54,858 bases of DNA, taken from NCBI GenBank assembly GCA_018820205.1, contig JAHJOK010000017.1:1-54858 (forward strand), read 5' to 3'. Positions 45,644-53,746 of this stretch are shown piece by piece. Origin of the DNA: Alphaproteobacteria bacterium (GTDB taxonomy: Bacteria > Pseudomonadota > Alphaproteobacteria > Caulobacterales > Caulobacteraceae). The first letter of the stretch is position 1, and every line of letters starts with the position of its first letter. The position numbers and the translations under genes were made by a program. The notes beneath the pieces were generated by a model that saw only the letters and a list, made by a program, of their open reading frames with translations, did not search any database and was not told the origin of the DNA.

Positions 45644-46506
45644 CAGCGCCTTTGACACGACGGGCAATAGAAGGTCGACCGGCCGCCCTGGACGATGCGT
45701 TTGACCACACCGCCGCAACCCTCGCCCCGGCAGGGCCGGCCCTCCCGGCCATAGACGTCGAACCGGTGCTGGAAATAGCCCTGACCGCCGTCGGCATTGG
45801 CGAAATCCTTCAGGGTCGACCCGCCTGCCGCAATGGCGTCGTTGAGCACGTCGCGGATCACCCGGGCCAGCCGCTCCAGCCGGGGCCGCGAGACCTTGCC
45901 GGCCGCGATCAGGGGCGAGATGCGCGCCCGGTACAGGGCCTCGCAGACATAGATATTGCCCAGCCCCGCCACGATCCGCTGATCGAGGAGCGACACCTTG
46001 ATGCTCTGCTTCTTGCCGTCGAAGGCCTCGGCCAGATGGGCGCCGGAGAAGCCGTTGCCCAGCGGCTCCGGCCCCATGCCGACGAACCAGGGGTGGGCCT
46101 CGACCCGGGCGGTCGCGATCAGTCCCATGAAGCCGAACCGGCGCGCGTCGGCGAATCCCACACGGGTGGCGCGTCCATCGCGCACCGCGCAAAGGCTCAT
46201 GTGTTCGTGCTTGCCGGCGATGGGCGCGGGCTCCTCGAACTCGCCCAGTTGCTCGCCGTCCAGAGTGAACCGGCCCGTCATGCCCAGGTGGGTGACCCAG
46301 GTTTCGCCGGTCGACAGAGCCGCCAGTAGGTATTTGGCCCGCCGGTCGATGCGATCGATGCTCGCCCCGTCCAGCCGTTCGACGAACCGATCGGGAAAGG
46401 GAAAACGCAGGTCAGGGCGATTTTGCCGAACCCGCGTCAGACGCGACCCGATCAGAACCGGCTCAAGGCCCCGGCGGACCGTCTCGACCTCGGGAAGTTC
46501 AGGCAT
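45643..46506 (-). CDS. mutM: Formamidopyrimidine-DNA glycosylase
   Basis: This 287-aa base-excision enzyme removes 8-oxoguanine and ring-opened purines. The catalytic N-terminus PELPEVETV (P1 nucleophile after Met removal, E2) is exact. The lysine of RRAKYLL and the C-terminal zinc finger (CRGEGC...FYCPSCQ) are present. It sits upstream of DUF1697 in one transcript. Its proximity to dnaA/rpsT mirrors Caulobacter, although ubiE, its neighbour there, is absent here. Confidence 0.96.
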   Translation of the reverse strand: MPELPEVETVRRGLEPVLIGSRLTRVRQNRPDLRFPFPDRFVERLDGASIDRIDRRAKYLLAALSTGETWVTHLGMTGRFTLDGEQLGEFEEPAPIAGKHEHMSLCAVRDGRATRVGFADARRFGFMGLIATARVEAHPWFVGMGPEPLGNGFSGAHLAEAFDGKKQSIKVSLLDQRIVAGLGNIYVCEALYRARISPLIAAGKVSRPRLERLARVIRDVLNDAIAAGGSTLKDFANADGGQGYFQHRFDVYGREGRPCRGEGCGGVVKRIVQGGRSTFYCPSCQRR

Positions 46507-46590
46507 GTCCCGGGTCTAGCCCGGCGACCCGGCGGCGGGAAGTCGATCAAGCTTGGCCATAAATGACCGCGGGCGGATCGTTCGACACTC

Positions 46591-46626
46591 AACCGGCGCG
46601 AAACCGGCGCGAAACACCCATGTTTC
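46591..46626. repeat. Short tandem repeat plus palindrome upstream of the PAP2 gene
   Basis: AACCGGCGCGA occurs twice in tandem (46591-46601 and 46602-46612). Immediately after, GAAACA (46611-46616) and TGTTTC (46621-46626) form perfect 6-bp arms around CCCA. The block lies 65-100 bp before the PAP2 phosphatase start, in the divergent interval with mutM, and may bind a regulator. Confidence 0.45.
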
Positions 46627-46691
46627 CGAAACACCCTCGCCGCAGGGCGCGGGCAGGCTTCTCCCTCAAACGGCTCGGTTTGGGGGAATCG

Positions 46692-47510
46692 ATGACGGAC
46701 GCTCCGGCGATCACCAGCCAGGGAAGACGCGCGCGGCCGCGGGTCACACTGCACGGTCTGCGCCGAGGCGCGACCCGCGTGCGGCTGTCGCTGGCGGTCG
46801 GCCTCAGACTGCGCGAGCCGGTCGTGGTCGTGCTGATCGCCACCGTCGTGCTCTCGGCCTATTTCGTCGCCCTGCCCGGCGTCGATATGGCCGTCAGCGC
46901 CTTGTTCCATTCAGAGGGAGGCTTCACCCTGTCCGGCGACCCTGCGCTGAAGGCGCTGCGGAAATCGTCCAGCTGGACCATGGGGGTGATGCTGCTGGGC
47001 CTGATGGCGACCATCGCGGGCGGCCTGATCCGCAGTCCCCGCCACCTGACGATCCCCGTCCGCCGCGCGCTTGTCCTGATCGCGGGCCTGGTGCTCGCCT
47101 CGGGCCTGCTGGTCAACGGCGTGCTGAAATCGATGTGGGGCCGCGCCCGGCCGATCCAGATCGAGGCTTTTGGCGGCGACGCCGACTTCAGCCGCGCCTG
47201 GTCGGTCTCGGACCAGTGCCTGTCGAACTGCTCCTTCGTCTCGGGCGAGGGGTCGTCCGCGGCCTGGATGGTCGCCGTTGTCGCCGTCATGACCCCGCCG
47301 CAGTGGCGTCGCTGGACCCTGCCGGCGGCCGTCGCCTACGGAGCCGCCCTGTCGATCAATCGCATCGCGTTCGGCGGGCATTTCCTGTCGGACATCCTGC
47401 TGTCCTGGGCCCTGACCGGCCTGGTGCTCGCCGCCCTGTGCCGGCTGGCCCTGTCCTGCCCACGCAAAGCCCGGGAGACCCGCCGCGCCCGTCGCTTCGC
47501 CGCCGCCTGA
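46692..47510 (+). CDS. PAP2-family phosphatase
   Basis: This 272-aa inner-membrane protein has about six transmembrane helices. The three PAP2 motifs are KSMWGRARP (motif 1), CSFVSGEGSSA (motif 2) and NRIAFGGHFLSD (motif 3). Motif 2 has SGE instead of the classical SGH, a feature also seen in some lipid A phosphatase-like members, so a lipid phosphate substrate is possible. GGGGGAA precedes the ATG at 46692. Confidence 0.88.
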   Translation: MTDAPAITSQGRRARPRVTLHGLRRGATRVRLSLAVGLRLREPVVVVLIATVVLSAYFVALPGVDMAVSALFHSEGGFTLSGDPALKALRKSSSWTMGVMLLGLMATIAGGLIRSPRHLTIPVRRALVLIAGLVLASGLLVNGVLKSMWGRARPIQIEAFGGDADFSRAWSVSDQCLSNCSFVSGEGSSAAWMVAVVAVMTPPQWRRWTLPAAVAYGAALSINRIAFGGHFLSDILLSWALTGLVLAALCRLALSCPRKARETRRARRFAAA

Positions 47511-47548
47511 GCCGGGCGGTTCACGCCGAGGCGTGGTATGACGGACGC

Positions 47549-47818
47549 ATGGCCCCGGTCCTCCGTCCTCTGCTGCGCACCCTTCTGGCCTTGGCGATCT
47601 CGGCGCTCGCGACCTGGGCGCTGGGGCTGTTCTGGACTGCGATCGGCGGCGGAGACCTGCCGCTGCACGGCTGGATCGCGATGGCCCTGGGGATCACCGG
47701 CACGGTCGGTCTGGCCTGGGGCCTTATGGCCCTGGCCTTCAAGTCTCACCGCGAGGGTTGGGACGACCGGGTCGACAACACTCTGGATCCCGGACGGGAT
47801 GACGGCGAAACGGATTAG
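47549..47818 (+). CDS. Small two-helix membrane protein
   Basis: This 89-aa protein has two transmembrane helices (about residues 6-30 and 40-63) and a short acidic tail (DDRVDNTLDPGRDDGETD). It lies 38 bp after the PAP2 gene and may share its transcript. No family is recognised. The stop interlocks with the convergent methyltransferase through TTAG. Confidence 0.65.
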   Translation: MAPVLRPLLRTLLALAISALATWALGLFWTAIGGGDLPLHGWIAMALGITGTVGLAWGLMALAFKSHREGWDDRVDNTLDPGRDDGETD

Positions 47819-48960
47819 GCCGCGACGCGGGCGCCGGCCAAAGCGGGGGCCAGCAGTCCCTCGGTCAGGGCGCGGACCACCGGCACAGCCACCGCGTCGC
47901 CCATCAGCTTCAACGCCGCCGTCTCGCCGGACGGCAGCCGATAGTCGTCGCCAACCCCCATCAACCGCGCCGCCTCGCGCCCGGTCAGCCGCCGCGCACG
48001 GATGCGGTCTTCGTCGCAGACGATGACATACTGGCGCGAAGAACCCCCGGCCGGCGTGCGAAGACAACCCGCCAGTCCGTCCAGTCGCAACTCCAGCCGC
48101 TGAACCTTGCGACCCTGCTCCATCCGCACCCGCCGGTAGCCCGCCGCGACACGTCGGTCGCCGGTCGCCAGGGCCGCCTCCAGCCGTGCGCGATGCAGCG
48201 GAGCCGACAGGGCGAGCAGGTCCGCCGTCGGCGTGTCCGAGAGCCAGGCGACCTCGGCGTCCGGCTCCAGCACCGCCGCCAGGTCCAGGTTGCGGCGCGG
48301 CGGGGCGGCCACCGACCACCAGGCCCAGGCCGCCCTGACCGCGTCCGGCAGGCGACCGTGCGCCGCGATCAGCCGGGAAGAATGAAACGGAGCGACGGGC
48401 GCGGCGATCTCGGGCCCATCCACGCCGCGCAGTGCGACGACGAACAATCGGGGCCGCGACTGAGGCAACCACAGGGCCGCATCCATCTCCAGCGCCCCGA
48501 CCCGATAGCCCGCCTCGACCAGGGCCGTGCACACCGCCGCGAAATCCCGACCCTCGCCCGAAGTCAGCAGACCGGCGACGTTCTCGATCACAATTACCGG
48601 CGGCCCGCGACCGTCTGCATCCAGACCCTGCATCAAGCGCCAGAATCCCCAGAAGGCCCCGGAGCGGTGCGCCTTCAGGCCCGCGCGCGCGCCCGCCAGA
48701 CTGACGTCCTGACAGGGGGAGGAGGCCCAGGCCAGGTCCGGTCGCTTCGGCAAATCCTCCGGGGTTAGCGCCCAGACATCGCCGTGGTGAAAAACACCCT
48801 CATGGTTGGCCCGCCAGCTTGAGGCCTTGGCGGCGTCGATGTCGTTGGCGAACAGGGTCCGAAAGCCGGTCAGGCCGAGGCCAGCCAGCCCGCCGCCTGC
48901 GAAAAACTCATAGGCGCCGAAAGTGGACGCGGCCTGATTGCGGGACGGGCGAATCGACAT
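47815..48960 (-). CDS. DNA (cytosine-5-)-methyltransferase, orphan
   Basis: This 381-aa C5 methyltransferase has motif I FFAGGGLAGLGL, motif IV SSPCQDVSLAG with nucleophile C83, motif VI ENV (E126) and motif VIII QSRPRLF. The C-terminal motifs IX-X are present (ARLMGVGDDY, MGDAVAVPV). The target-recognition region lies between about 200 and 300. No restriction endonuclease or Vsr gene is adjacent, so it is likely a solitary, perhaps regulatory, methylase. The target sequence cannot be told. Confidence 0.9.
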   Translation of the reverse strand: MSIRPSRNQAASTFGAYEFFAGGGLAGLGLTGFRTLFANDIDAAKASSWRANHEGVFHHGDVWALTPEDLPKRPDLAWASSPCQDVSLAGARAGLKAHRSGAFWGFWRLMQGLDADGRGPPVIVIENVAGLLTSGEGRDFAAVCTALVEAGYRVGALEMDAALWLPQSRPRLFVVALRGVDGPEIAAPVAPFHSSRLIAAHGRLPDAVRAAWAWWSVAAPPRRNLDLAAVLEPDAEVAWLSDTPTADLLALSAPLHRARLEAALATGDRRVAAGYRRVRMEQGRKVQRLELRLDGLAGCLRTPAGGSSRQYVIVCDEDRIRARRLTGREAARLMGVGDDYRLPSGETAALKLMGDAVAVPVVRALTEGLLAPALAGARVAA

Positions 48961-49060
48961 GGGACCAGCATAGGCGCCTCACCGCCCGTTCGCGACCAGT
49001 CGGACTTGACCGTTTTGCCGAGGGCTGCGTTTCTCCCTCGACCTGTCCGGAGCCCCGACC

Positions 49061-49504
49061 ATGCGCATCCTCGCCCTGTCCGCCCTCGCCGTCGTGGCCC
49101 TCGCCGCCTGCTCCGAACCCGCGACACCGGCGCCGGAACCCGCCCCCGCCCCCGCGCCCGCCGTTCTGGGCGGCGTCGATCTGGGCCAGCCGGTACGGGT
49201 GCTGGGCACAGAACCGTTCTGGAGCGTGGAGATCACGCCCCAGGCCCTGCACTATACGGCCGTGGACAATGCGGAGGGCGTGCGCGCGACGAACGCCGGC
49301 CCCACGATCCAGGGCACGACCGCCGTCTATGCCGCCGCCGGAGCCGACGGAACGGCCCTGGTCGTCACCCTGATCGCCACCGAATGTTCGGACGGGATGA
49401 GCGACCGCATCTATCCCCTGACGGCGCGGGTCGAGGTGGGAACCGCGACCCTGAACGGGTGCGCCGCCTCGACCGACTTCATCATGAGCCAGCCTGCCCC
49501 CTGA
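49061..49504 (+). CDS. COG3650-like lipoprotein
   Basis: This 147-aa lipoprotein (lipobox LAAC after residues 1-16, then a Pro/Ala linker) has a domain marked by GTEPFWSVEI, ECSDGMSDRIYP and GCA near the end, the signature of the uncharacterised COG3650 family. Conserved cysteines at ECSDG and NGCAA probably form a disulfide. Periplasmic side; function unknown. Confidence 0.85.
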   Translation: MRILALSALAVVALAACSEPATPAPEPAPAPAPAVLGGVDLGQPVRVLGTEPFWSVEITPQALHYTAVDNAEGVRATNAGPTIQGTTAVYAAAGADGTALVVTLIATECSDGMSDRIYPLTARVEVGTATLNGCAASTDFIMSQPAP

Positions 49505-49513
49505 GGGTCGGGG

Positions 49514-49939
49514 TCAGCCGTCGCCCAGCAAAGGCCCCACGCCGGGTACGCTGCGGACCGCCTCGCCCAGCAGGTCGCGCCCGGTCGCGGCCCGGACCCG
49601 GTCGCGCGCCGCCGGCAACAGGCGTTTCAGCTCCGCCTTGTCCACGCCCTGATCCTTGAGCCTGGTAAGCAGACCCATGGCCTCGGCGACCGCCGCCCCC
49701 GAGACGCCGCCGGCGCTGGCCAGGACGCCGCCAAACAGGCCGCGTCTGGGCCGCTCCGCCGCTTTGGACCGGGCGGCGGCCTCGGCGCCGGGCACGGCGG
49801 CGTAAAGGGCGTCGCGCGGGTCGGCGGCGGCGTGGCGATCCAGCAGGCCCAGCGCCCCGGTCAGGGCGGCCCGGGCCTGGTCGGGAGACAGGCCCGCGGC
49901 CTGCGCCGCCTGGGTCACGATGTCGTCGAAGGCGATCAT
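49514..49939 (-). CDS. Hypothetical alpha-helical protein (DUF2267/DUF2780-like)
   Basis: This 141-aa soluble protein begins MIAFDDIVTQAAQAAGLSPDQARAALTGALGLLDRHA. It contains a Gly/Ala-rich middle and a helical C-terminus ending VPGVGPLLGDG. The start at 49939 fits a helix-starting N-terminus better than 49966. The amphipathic LSPDQARAALTGALGLL pattern resembles small proteins of the DUF2267/DUF2780 type, but that is a weak match by eye. Confidence 0.6.
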   Translation of the reverse strand: MIAFDDIVTQAAQAAGLSPDQARAALTGALGLLDRHAAADPRDALYAAVPGAEAAARSKAAERPRRGLFGGVLASAGGVSGAAVAEAMGLLTRLKDQGVDKAELKRLLPAARDRVRAATGRDLLGEAVRSVPGVGPLLGDG

Positions 49940-50013
49940 GCCGGTTCGTATCTCTGGTTGATTCATGGGCTCGCTTAACGCTTCCGGAACCGAGCCGGCT
50001 GCATATACCGTCG

Positions 50014-51120
50014 ATGACCCAGCTGGAAACGCCGCAGGATCTGCGCCCCCTGACCGCCCTGCGCTTCGGCGCGGCCATGTGGGTGGCCCTGTTCGCCTTC
50101 TGGCCGGACCTGGATGTCGGCTTCATGCCGAACCTGGTGGCCAAGGGTTATCTAGGGGTCGAACTCTTCTTCGTCCTGTCCGGCTTCATCCTGTGCCACG
50201 TCTATCTCGCCGCAGCGGGGGAGAAGCGGTTCCAATATGGATCATTCCTGTGGGCCCGGATCGCGCGGGTCTATCCTCTGCATATCGCCACCCTGGTCGG
50301 CGTGGGTATTCTGGCCATGGGCGCCGTCGCGGCAGGTATGAGCATCGACGGCAATATCCTGAGCTGGACGTCCCTGCCCGCCAATCTTCTGATGGTTCAC
50401 GCCTGGGGCTTCGCGCCCACGGCGGGCTGGAACCATCCGTCCTGGTCGATTTCGGCCGAGTGGTTCGCCTATCTGTGCTTTCCCGCCTTCGCCTTCGTCG
50501 CCTGGCGGTTGCGGGAACGGCCCTGGGCGGCGGTGATCGGAGCGGTCGCCTTCCTGGTCGGCCTCTACGCCGTATTCCAGTTGCTGGCGGGCTTTCCCCT
50601 GACGAAGGCGACGATACTGTGGGGCGCGCTCAGGATCGTGCCGTGCTTCGCCCTGGGGTGCGCCCTGTATCTGGTGCATCGGCGCGCCAGCCTGCCCCGT
50701 GCTGGCTGGATCGCGGCCGGGGTCGCGGTCGCCATCGCCGTCGCGGGATCGCTCCAGGCGCCCGACGCCCTGATCGTGCCCCTGTGCGGCGCGCTGATCC
50801 TGGCGCTGGCGTCCCTGCCCAATGCGCGGGCCGGCTGGCTGGCCTCGCGGCCCGCCGTCTATCTGGGGGAGATCAGCTATTCGGTCTATATGGTCGTCGT
50901 GCCGTGGAAGCTGCTGGCCGTGAATGCGGCGTCGAAGCTGACGGGCGGGGCGGACAAGCTGCATGTGGTCGTGTGGCTGGCCGTGATCCTGATGCTGCCG
51001 GTGGTGGCCGCCGCCTCCTATCATCTGGTGGAATACCCGGCGCGACGGGCTCTGCGCGGCTTCGCCGAGCGCCGCGCCGCACGCTCCAGATCCGGATCAA
51101 GCGATCCACAGACGGCCTGA
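50014..51120 (+). CDS. Acyltransferase family 3 (OafA-like) membrane protein
   Basis: This 368-aa integral membrane O-acyltransferase has around ten transmembrane helices. The family pattern LTALRFGAAMWVALFAF, VELFFVLSGFIL and RIARVYPLH, plus a late SYSVYM and YHLVEYPAR, is complete. Such enzymes acylate surface polysaccharides, lipids or peptidoglycan-linked sugars; the substrate is unknown. No polysaccharide genes are adjacent. Confidence 0.9.
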   Translation: MTQLETPQDLRPLTALRFGAAMWVALFAFWPDLDVGFMPNLVAKGYLGVELFFVLSGFILCHVYLAAAGEKRFQYGSFLWARIARVYPLHIATLVGVGILAMGAVAAGMSIDGNILSWTSLPANLLMVHAWGFAPTAGWNHPSWSISAEWFAYLCFPAFAFVAWRLRERPWAAVIGAVAFLVGLYAVFQLLAGFPLTKATILWGALRIVPCFALGCALYLVHRRASLPRAGWIAAGVAVAIAVAGSLQAPDALIVPLCGALILALASLPNARAGWLASRPAVYLGEISYSVYMVVVPWKLLAVNAASKLTGGADKLHVVVWLAVILMLPVVAAASYHLVEYPARRALRGFAERRAARSRSGSSDPQTA

Positions 51121-51192
51121 AGCCGGCGCTTCACGCCCCGGTAACTATCCGCTAGGGATACTGCGGGCGTAACAGTCGGAAACATTTCGAAC

Positions 51193-51720
51193 ATGACGAA
51201 ACGGATCACCGCCGCCCTGGTCGCCGCGTGCCTTGGGATCTTCGCCCTGTCGCCCGCCCCCGCCAAGGCCGAGGATCCGTACTGGCAGTGCGTCACCTTT
51301 GCCCGCATGTTCTCCGGCATCAACATCTTCGGCGACGCCTGGACCTGGTGGAACCAGGCCGTGGACAGGTTCCGCACCGGCCGCGCGCCGGAAACCGGCT
51401 CGGTCCTGGTGTTCCGCCCCGAAGGCCGGATGAGCCGGGGCCATGTGGCCGTCGTCTCCGACATCCTGACCGACCGTGTGATCCGCGTGACCCACGCCAA
51501 CTGGGGCGGCAGCCGTGGCCGGGTCGAAGAGAACGTCACCGTCGTCGACGTCTCGGGCCAGAACGACTGGAGCCAGGTCAAGGTCTGGTACAACCCCATC
51601 GGCGACCTGGGATCGACCGTCTATCCAACCTACGGCTTCATCTATAACGGCGCCCGCGACGCCTATGACGCCGGCCGCCAGATCGCCGCCAACGCCACGT
51701 CCGGCGGCGGCCAGCCCTGA
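51193..51720 (+). CDS. Secreted CHAP-domain peptidase/amidase
   Basis: This 175-aa protein has a signal peptide (about 1-26) and a CHAP domain. The catalytic Cys is C33 in YWQCVTFAR and the His is H84 in RGHVAVVSD, followed by a THANWGGS segment. It should cleave peptidoglycan cross-bridge or stem peptides in the periplasm. The domain starts right after the signal peptide, as in other short alphaproteobacterial CHAP proteins. Confidence 0.88.
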   Translation: MTKRITAALVAACLGIFALSPAPAKAEDPYWQCVTFARMFSGINIFGDAWTWWNQAVDRFRTGRAPETGSVLVFRPEGRMSRGHVAVVSDILTDRVIRVTHANWGGSRGRVEENVTVVDVSGQNDWSQVKVWYNPIGDLGSTVYPTYGFIYNGARDAYDAGRQIAANATSGGGQP

Positions 51721-51743
51721 TCCTCTAGCCAGACCGCGCCCGG

Positions 51744-52709
51744 ATGATCCGTCTTTATCGTTCGGGCTGTGCGGCGTGCGAACCGGTCGATATCGACGCC
51801 GCCGGCGGCTGGACCCTGCCGCCGGACACCCTGTGGATCGACCTGATCGACCCCAGCCGCGACGAGGACGCGGTGATCGAAAAGGCGCTCGACCTGTCGA
51901 TCCCGACCCGCGCGGAAATGAGCGAGCTTGAAGCTTCCAGCCGTCTCTACCGCGAAGGCGGCGCGACCTATGTGACGGCGGACCTGATCCACAATGGAGA
52001 CGGCGACATGCCGGGCATCGACCCGGTCACCTTCGTGCTGACGCCGGGGCCGCTGGTTACGATCCGGTATTTCGATCCGCGGCCCTTCACCCAGTTCACC
52101 GACAAGCTGGAACGCAATCCAGCGTTCTGCACATCGGGCATCGACACCTTTCTGAACCTGATGGAGGCGATCATCGACCGGTCGTCTGACGTCCTGTCCA
52201 AGACCGCCAACCGGCTGGAAGCCGTCGGCAATCACGTTTTCAGCGACCGGAAAGCGATCGGCTTCGAACATCTGGTGACCAAGCTGGGCCGCGCGCACAT
52301 CGCCAACGCTCGCATCGAACAGAGCCTGGCGGGCCTGAGTCGTGTCTTCGCCTTTGTCGGACTGGATGATCGCATCGAACAGGCGGGCGAGCCGCGCGAG
52401 CACCTGAAGTCACTCAGCCGGGACGCCGCCAGCCTGCTGCTGCACAACCAGGCCGTGGCGGCAGGCATCAATTTCCAGCTTTCGGCAGCGCTGGGCCTGA
52501 TCAACATCCAGCAGTCGTCGATCTTCAAGATATTTTCGATCTTCACCTGCGTGCTGATGCCGCCGACCCTGATCGCCGCCGTCTACGGCATGAATTTCGA
52601 TCATATGCCAGAGTTGCGCTGGATGGACGGCTATCCCATCGCGCTGTTCGCCATGGCCGTATCGGCGGCCCTGCCACTGCTGTGGTTCAAGCGGAAAGGC
52701 TGGCTCTAG
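51744..52709 (+). CDS. corA: CorA-family divalent cation transporter
   Basis: This 321-aa protein has a long cytoplasmic funnel domain and two C-terminal transmembrane helices, with the pore signature GMNF (VYGMNFDHMPE) between them. It mediates Mg2+ (and possibly Co2+/Ni2+) uptake. The N-terminal domain begins MIRLYRSG and is typical in length. It is followed by a convergent outer-membrane-like gene. Confidence 0.93.
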   Translation: MIRLYRSGCAACEPVDIDAAGGWTLPPDTLWIDLIDPSRDEDAVIEKALDLSIPTRAEMSELEASSRLYREGGATYVTADLIHNGDGDMPGIDPVTFVLTPGPLVTIRYFDPRPFTQFTDKLERNPAFCTSGIDTFLNLMEAIIDRSSDVLSKTANRLEAVGNHVFSDRKAIGFEHLVTKLGRAHIANARIEQSLAGLSRVFAFVGLDDRIEQAGEPREHLKSLSRDAASLLLHNQAVAAGINFQLSAALGLINIQQSSIFKIFSIFTCVLMPPTLIAAVYGMNFDHMPELRWMDGYPIALFAMAVSAALPLLWFKRKGWL

Positions 52710-52730
52710 GCGGGAGGCCTGCGTTCCAGA

Positions 52731-53606
52731 TCACCACTCAGGCTTGATCGACAACTGGAACGCGACCAGCCCCTCGGCGACATCGCGGTCGAAGCCTTCG
52801 CCGCCGCGCAGACCCTCGGCCTCGATCTCGCGATAGACCAGTCCGAACGACCCCTGCATGTCGCCGCGACGCAGAGCCACGCCGATCGAGGCGTCGCCCA
52901 GGAACGATCCGGAATCCCGGCTGACGCCCGAACGGGCATAGTCGCCGTCGCGGTTGCGGGCGAAATTGTAACCCACCGCCGTGCCGGAGCCGGCGGCATA
53001 CAGATACCAGCGAGCCTTTTCACCGAAGGCCGACGAGCCCTCCGGCACCAGCCTGTCGGCGCCGGAGCCGATCCGAAGCGTCGCCCCGGCCTCGGCGGTG
53101 CCGCCCCGGTCGCCGACGCCAAACCCGGCATGAGGCGTCAGGGTGACCTCCAGTCCCGAGGCGGTATAGCCCCGGGCGACGGGCCAGCCGCGCGTGTAGG
53201 AGAGGTCATAGCCGTCGACGTCGAACATCACGGGATCGTTCGGCGACACCGGGACAGGCGCGCCATCAGCGCGGCGGACCAGACCCCGGGTGCGAAGCCG
53301 CAGCCGGTCGGAGTAGCCATCGCCTTCGCGCCAGACATCGTGTGTCGTGGTCGCCGCGAACGGATTTTGCGCTGCGATGGGCGCATAGTCGGTCGTGAAC
53401 GCGACAGCAGGCCCGAACGCGCGATCGGTCGCGGCGGCGAAACCCGCCTGACTGTTCAGCTGTGCGGTGATGCTGGACGAGGTCTGTTGCTCCGCCTCGG
53501 ACCAATTCTGGTTGACCCACGTCTGCGCGGTCGCCGGAACGGCCATGGCCGCCAACGCGATAACGCTCAGAACAGAAGTCGCCAGACGGTTCAACGGTCC
53601 CCACAC
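52731..53606 (-). CDS. Predicted outer-membrane beta-barrel, LpxR-like
   Basis: This 291-aa protein has a signal peptide (about 1-28, ending ATAQ) and a body of alternating hydrophobic/polar strands. It ends FQLSIKPEW, close to the aromatic C-terminus expected of barrel proteins. RNRDGDYARSGVSRDSG resembles the active-site region of lipid A 3-O-deacylase LpxR-family barrels, but I cannot confirm it. The start at GTG 53606 is uncertain; TTG 53594 is possible. Confidence 0.68.
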   Translation of the reverse strand: MWGPLNRLATSVLSVIALAAMAVPATAQTWVNQNWSEAEQQTSSSITAQLNSQAGFAAATDRAFGPAVAFTTDYAPIAAQNPFAATTTHDVWREGDGYSDRLRLRTRGLVRRADGAPVPVSPNDPVMFDVDGYDLSYTRGWPVARGYTASGLEVTLTPHAGFGVGDRGGTAEAGATLRIGSGADRLVPEGSSAFGEKARWYLYAAGSGTAVGYNFARNRDGDYARSGVSRDSGSFLGDASIGVALRRGDMQGSFGLVYREIEAEGLRGGEGFDRDVAEGLVAFQLSIKPEW

Positions 53607-53746
53607 AGTCCGTTAACAGGCCTCATCCTGCACCGGAATCGTGCCAGGTCCAACCGCGTTCTTGCGACACCTTCCTGACATGATCCGGCAACGCGAGTTT
53701 TCCCGCGACGGTTCCCCAAACGGGGGTCGTCAAGAGCGTTAACGCC

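Noticed and set aside
46591..46612. Possible CRISPR-like tandem repeat
   Set aside because: Only two adjacent 11-bp units with no spacer; not an array.
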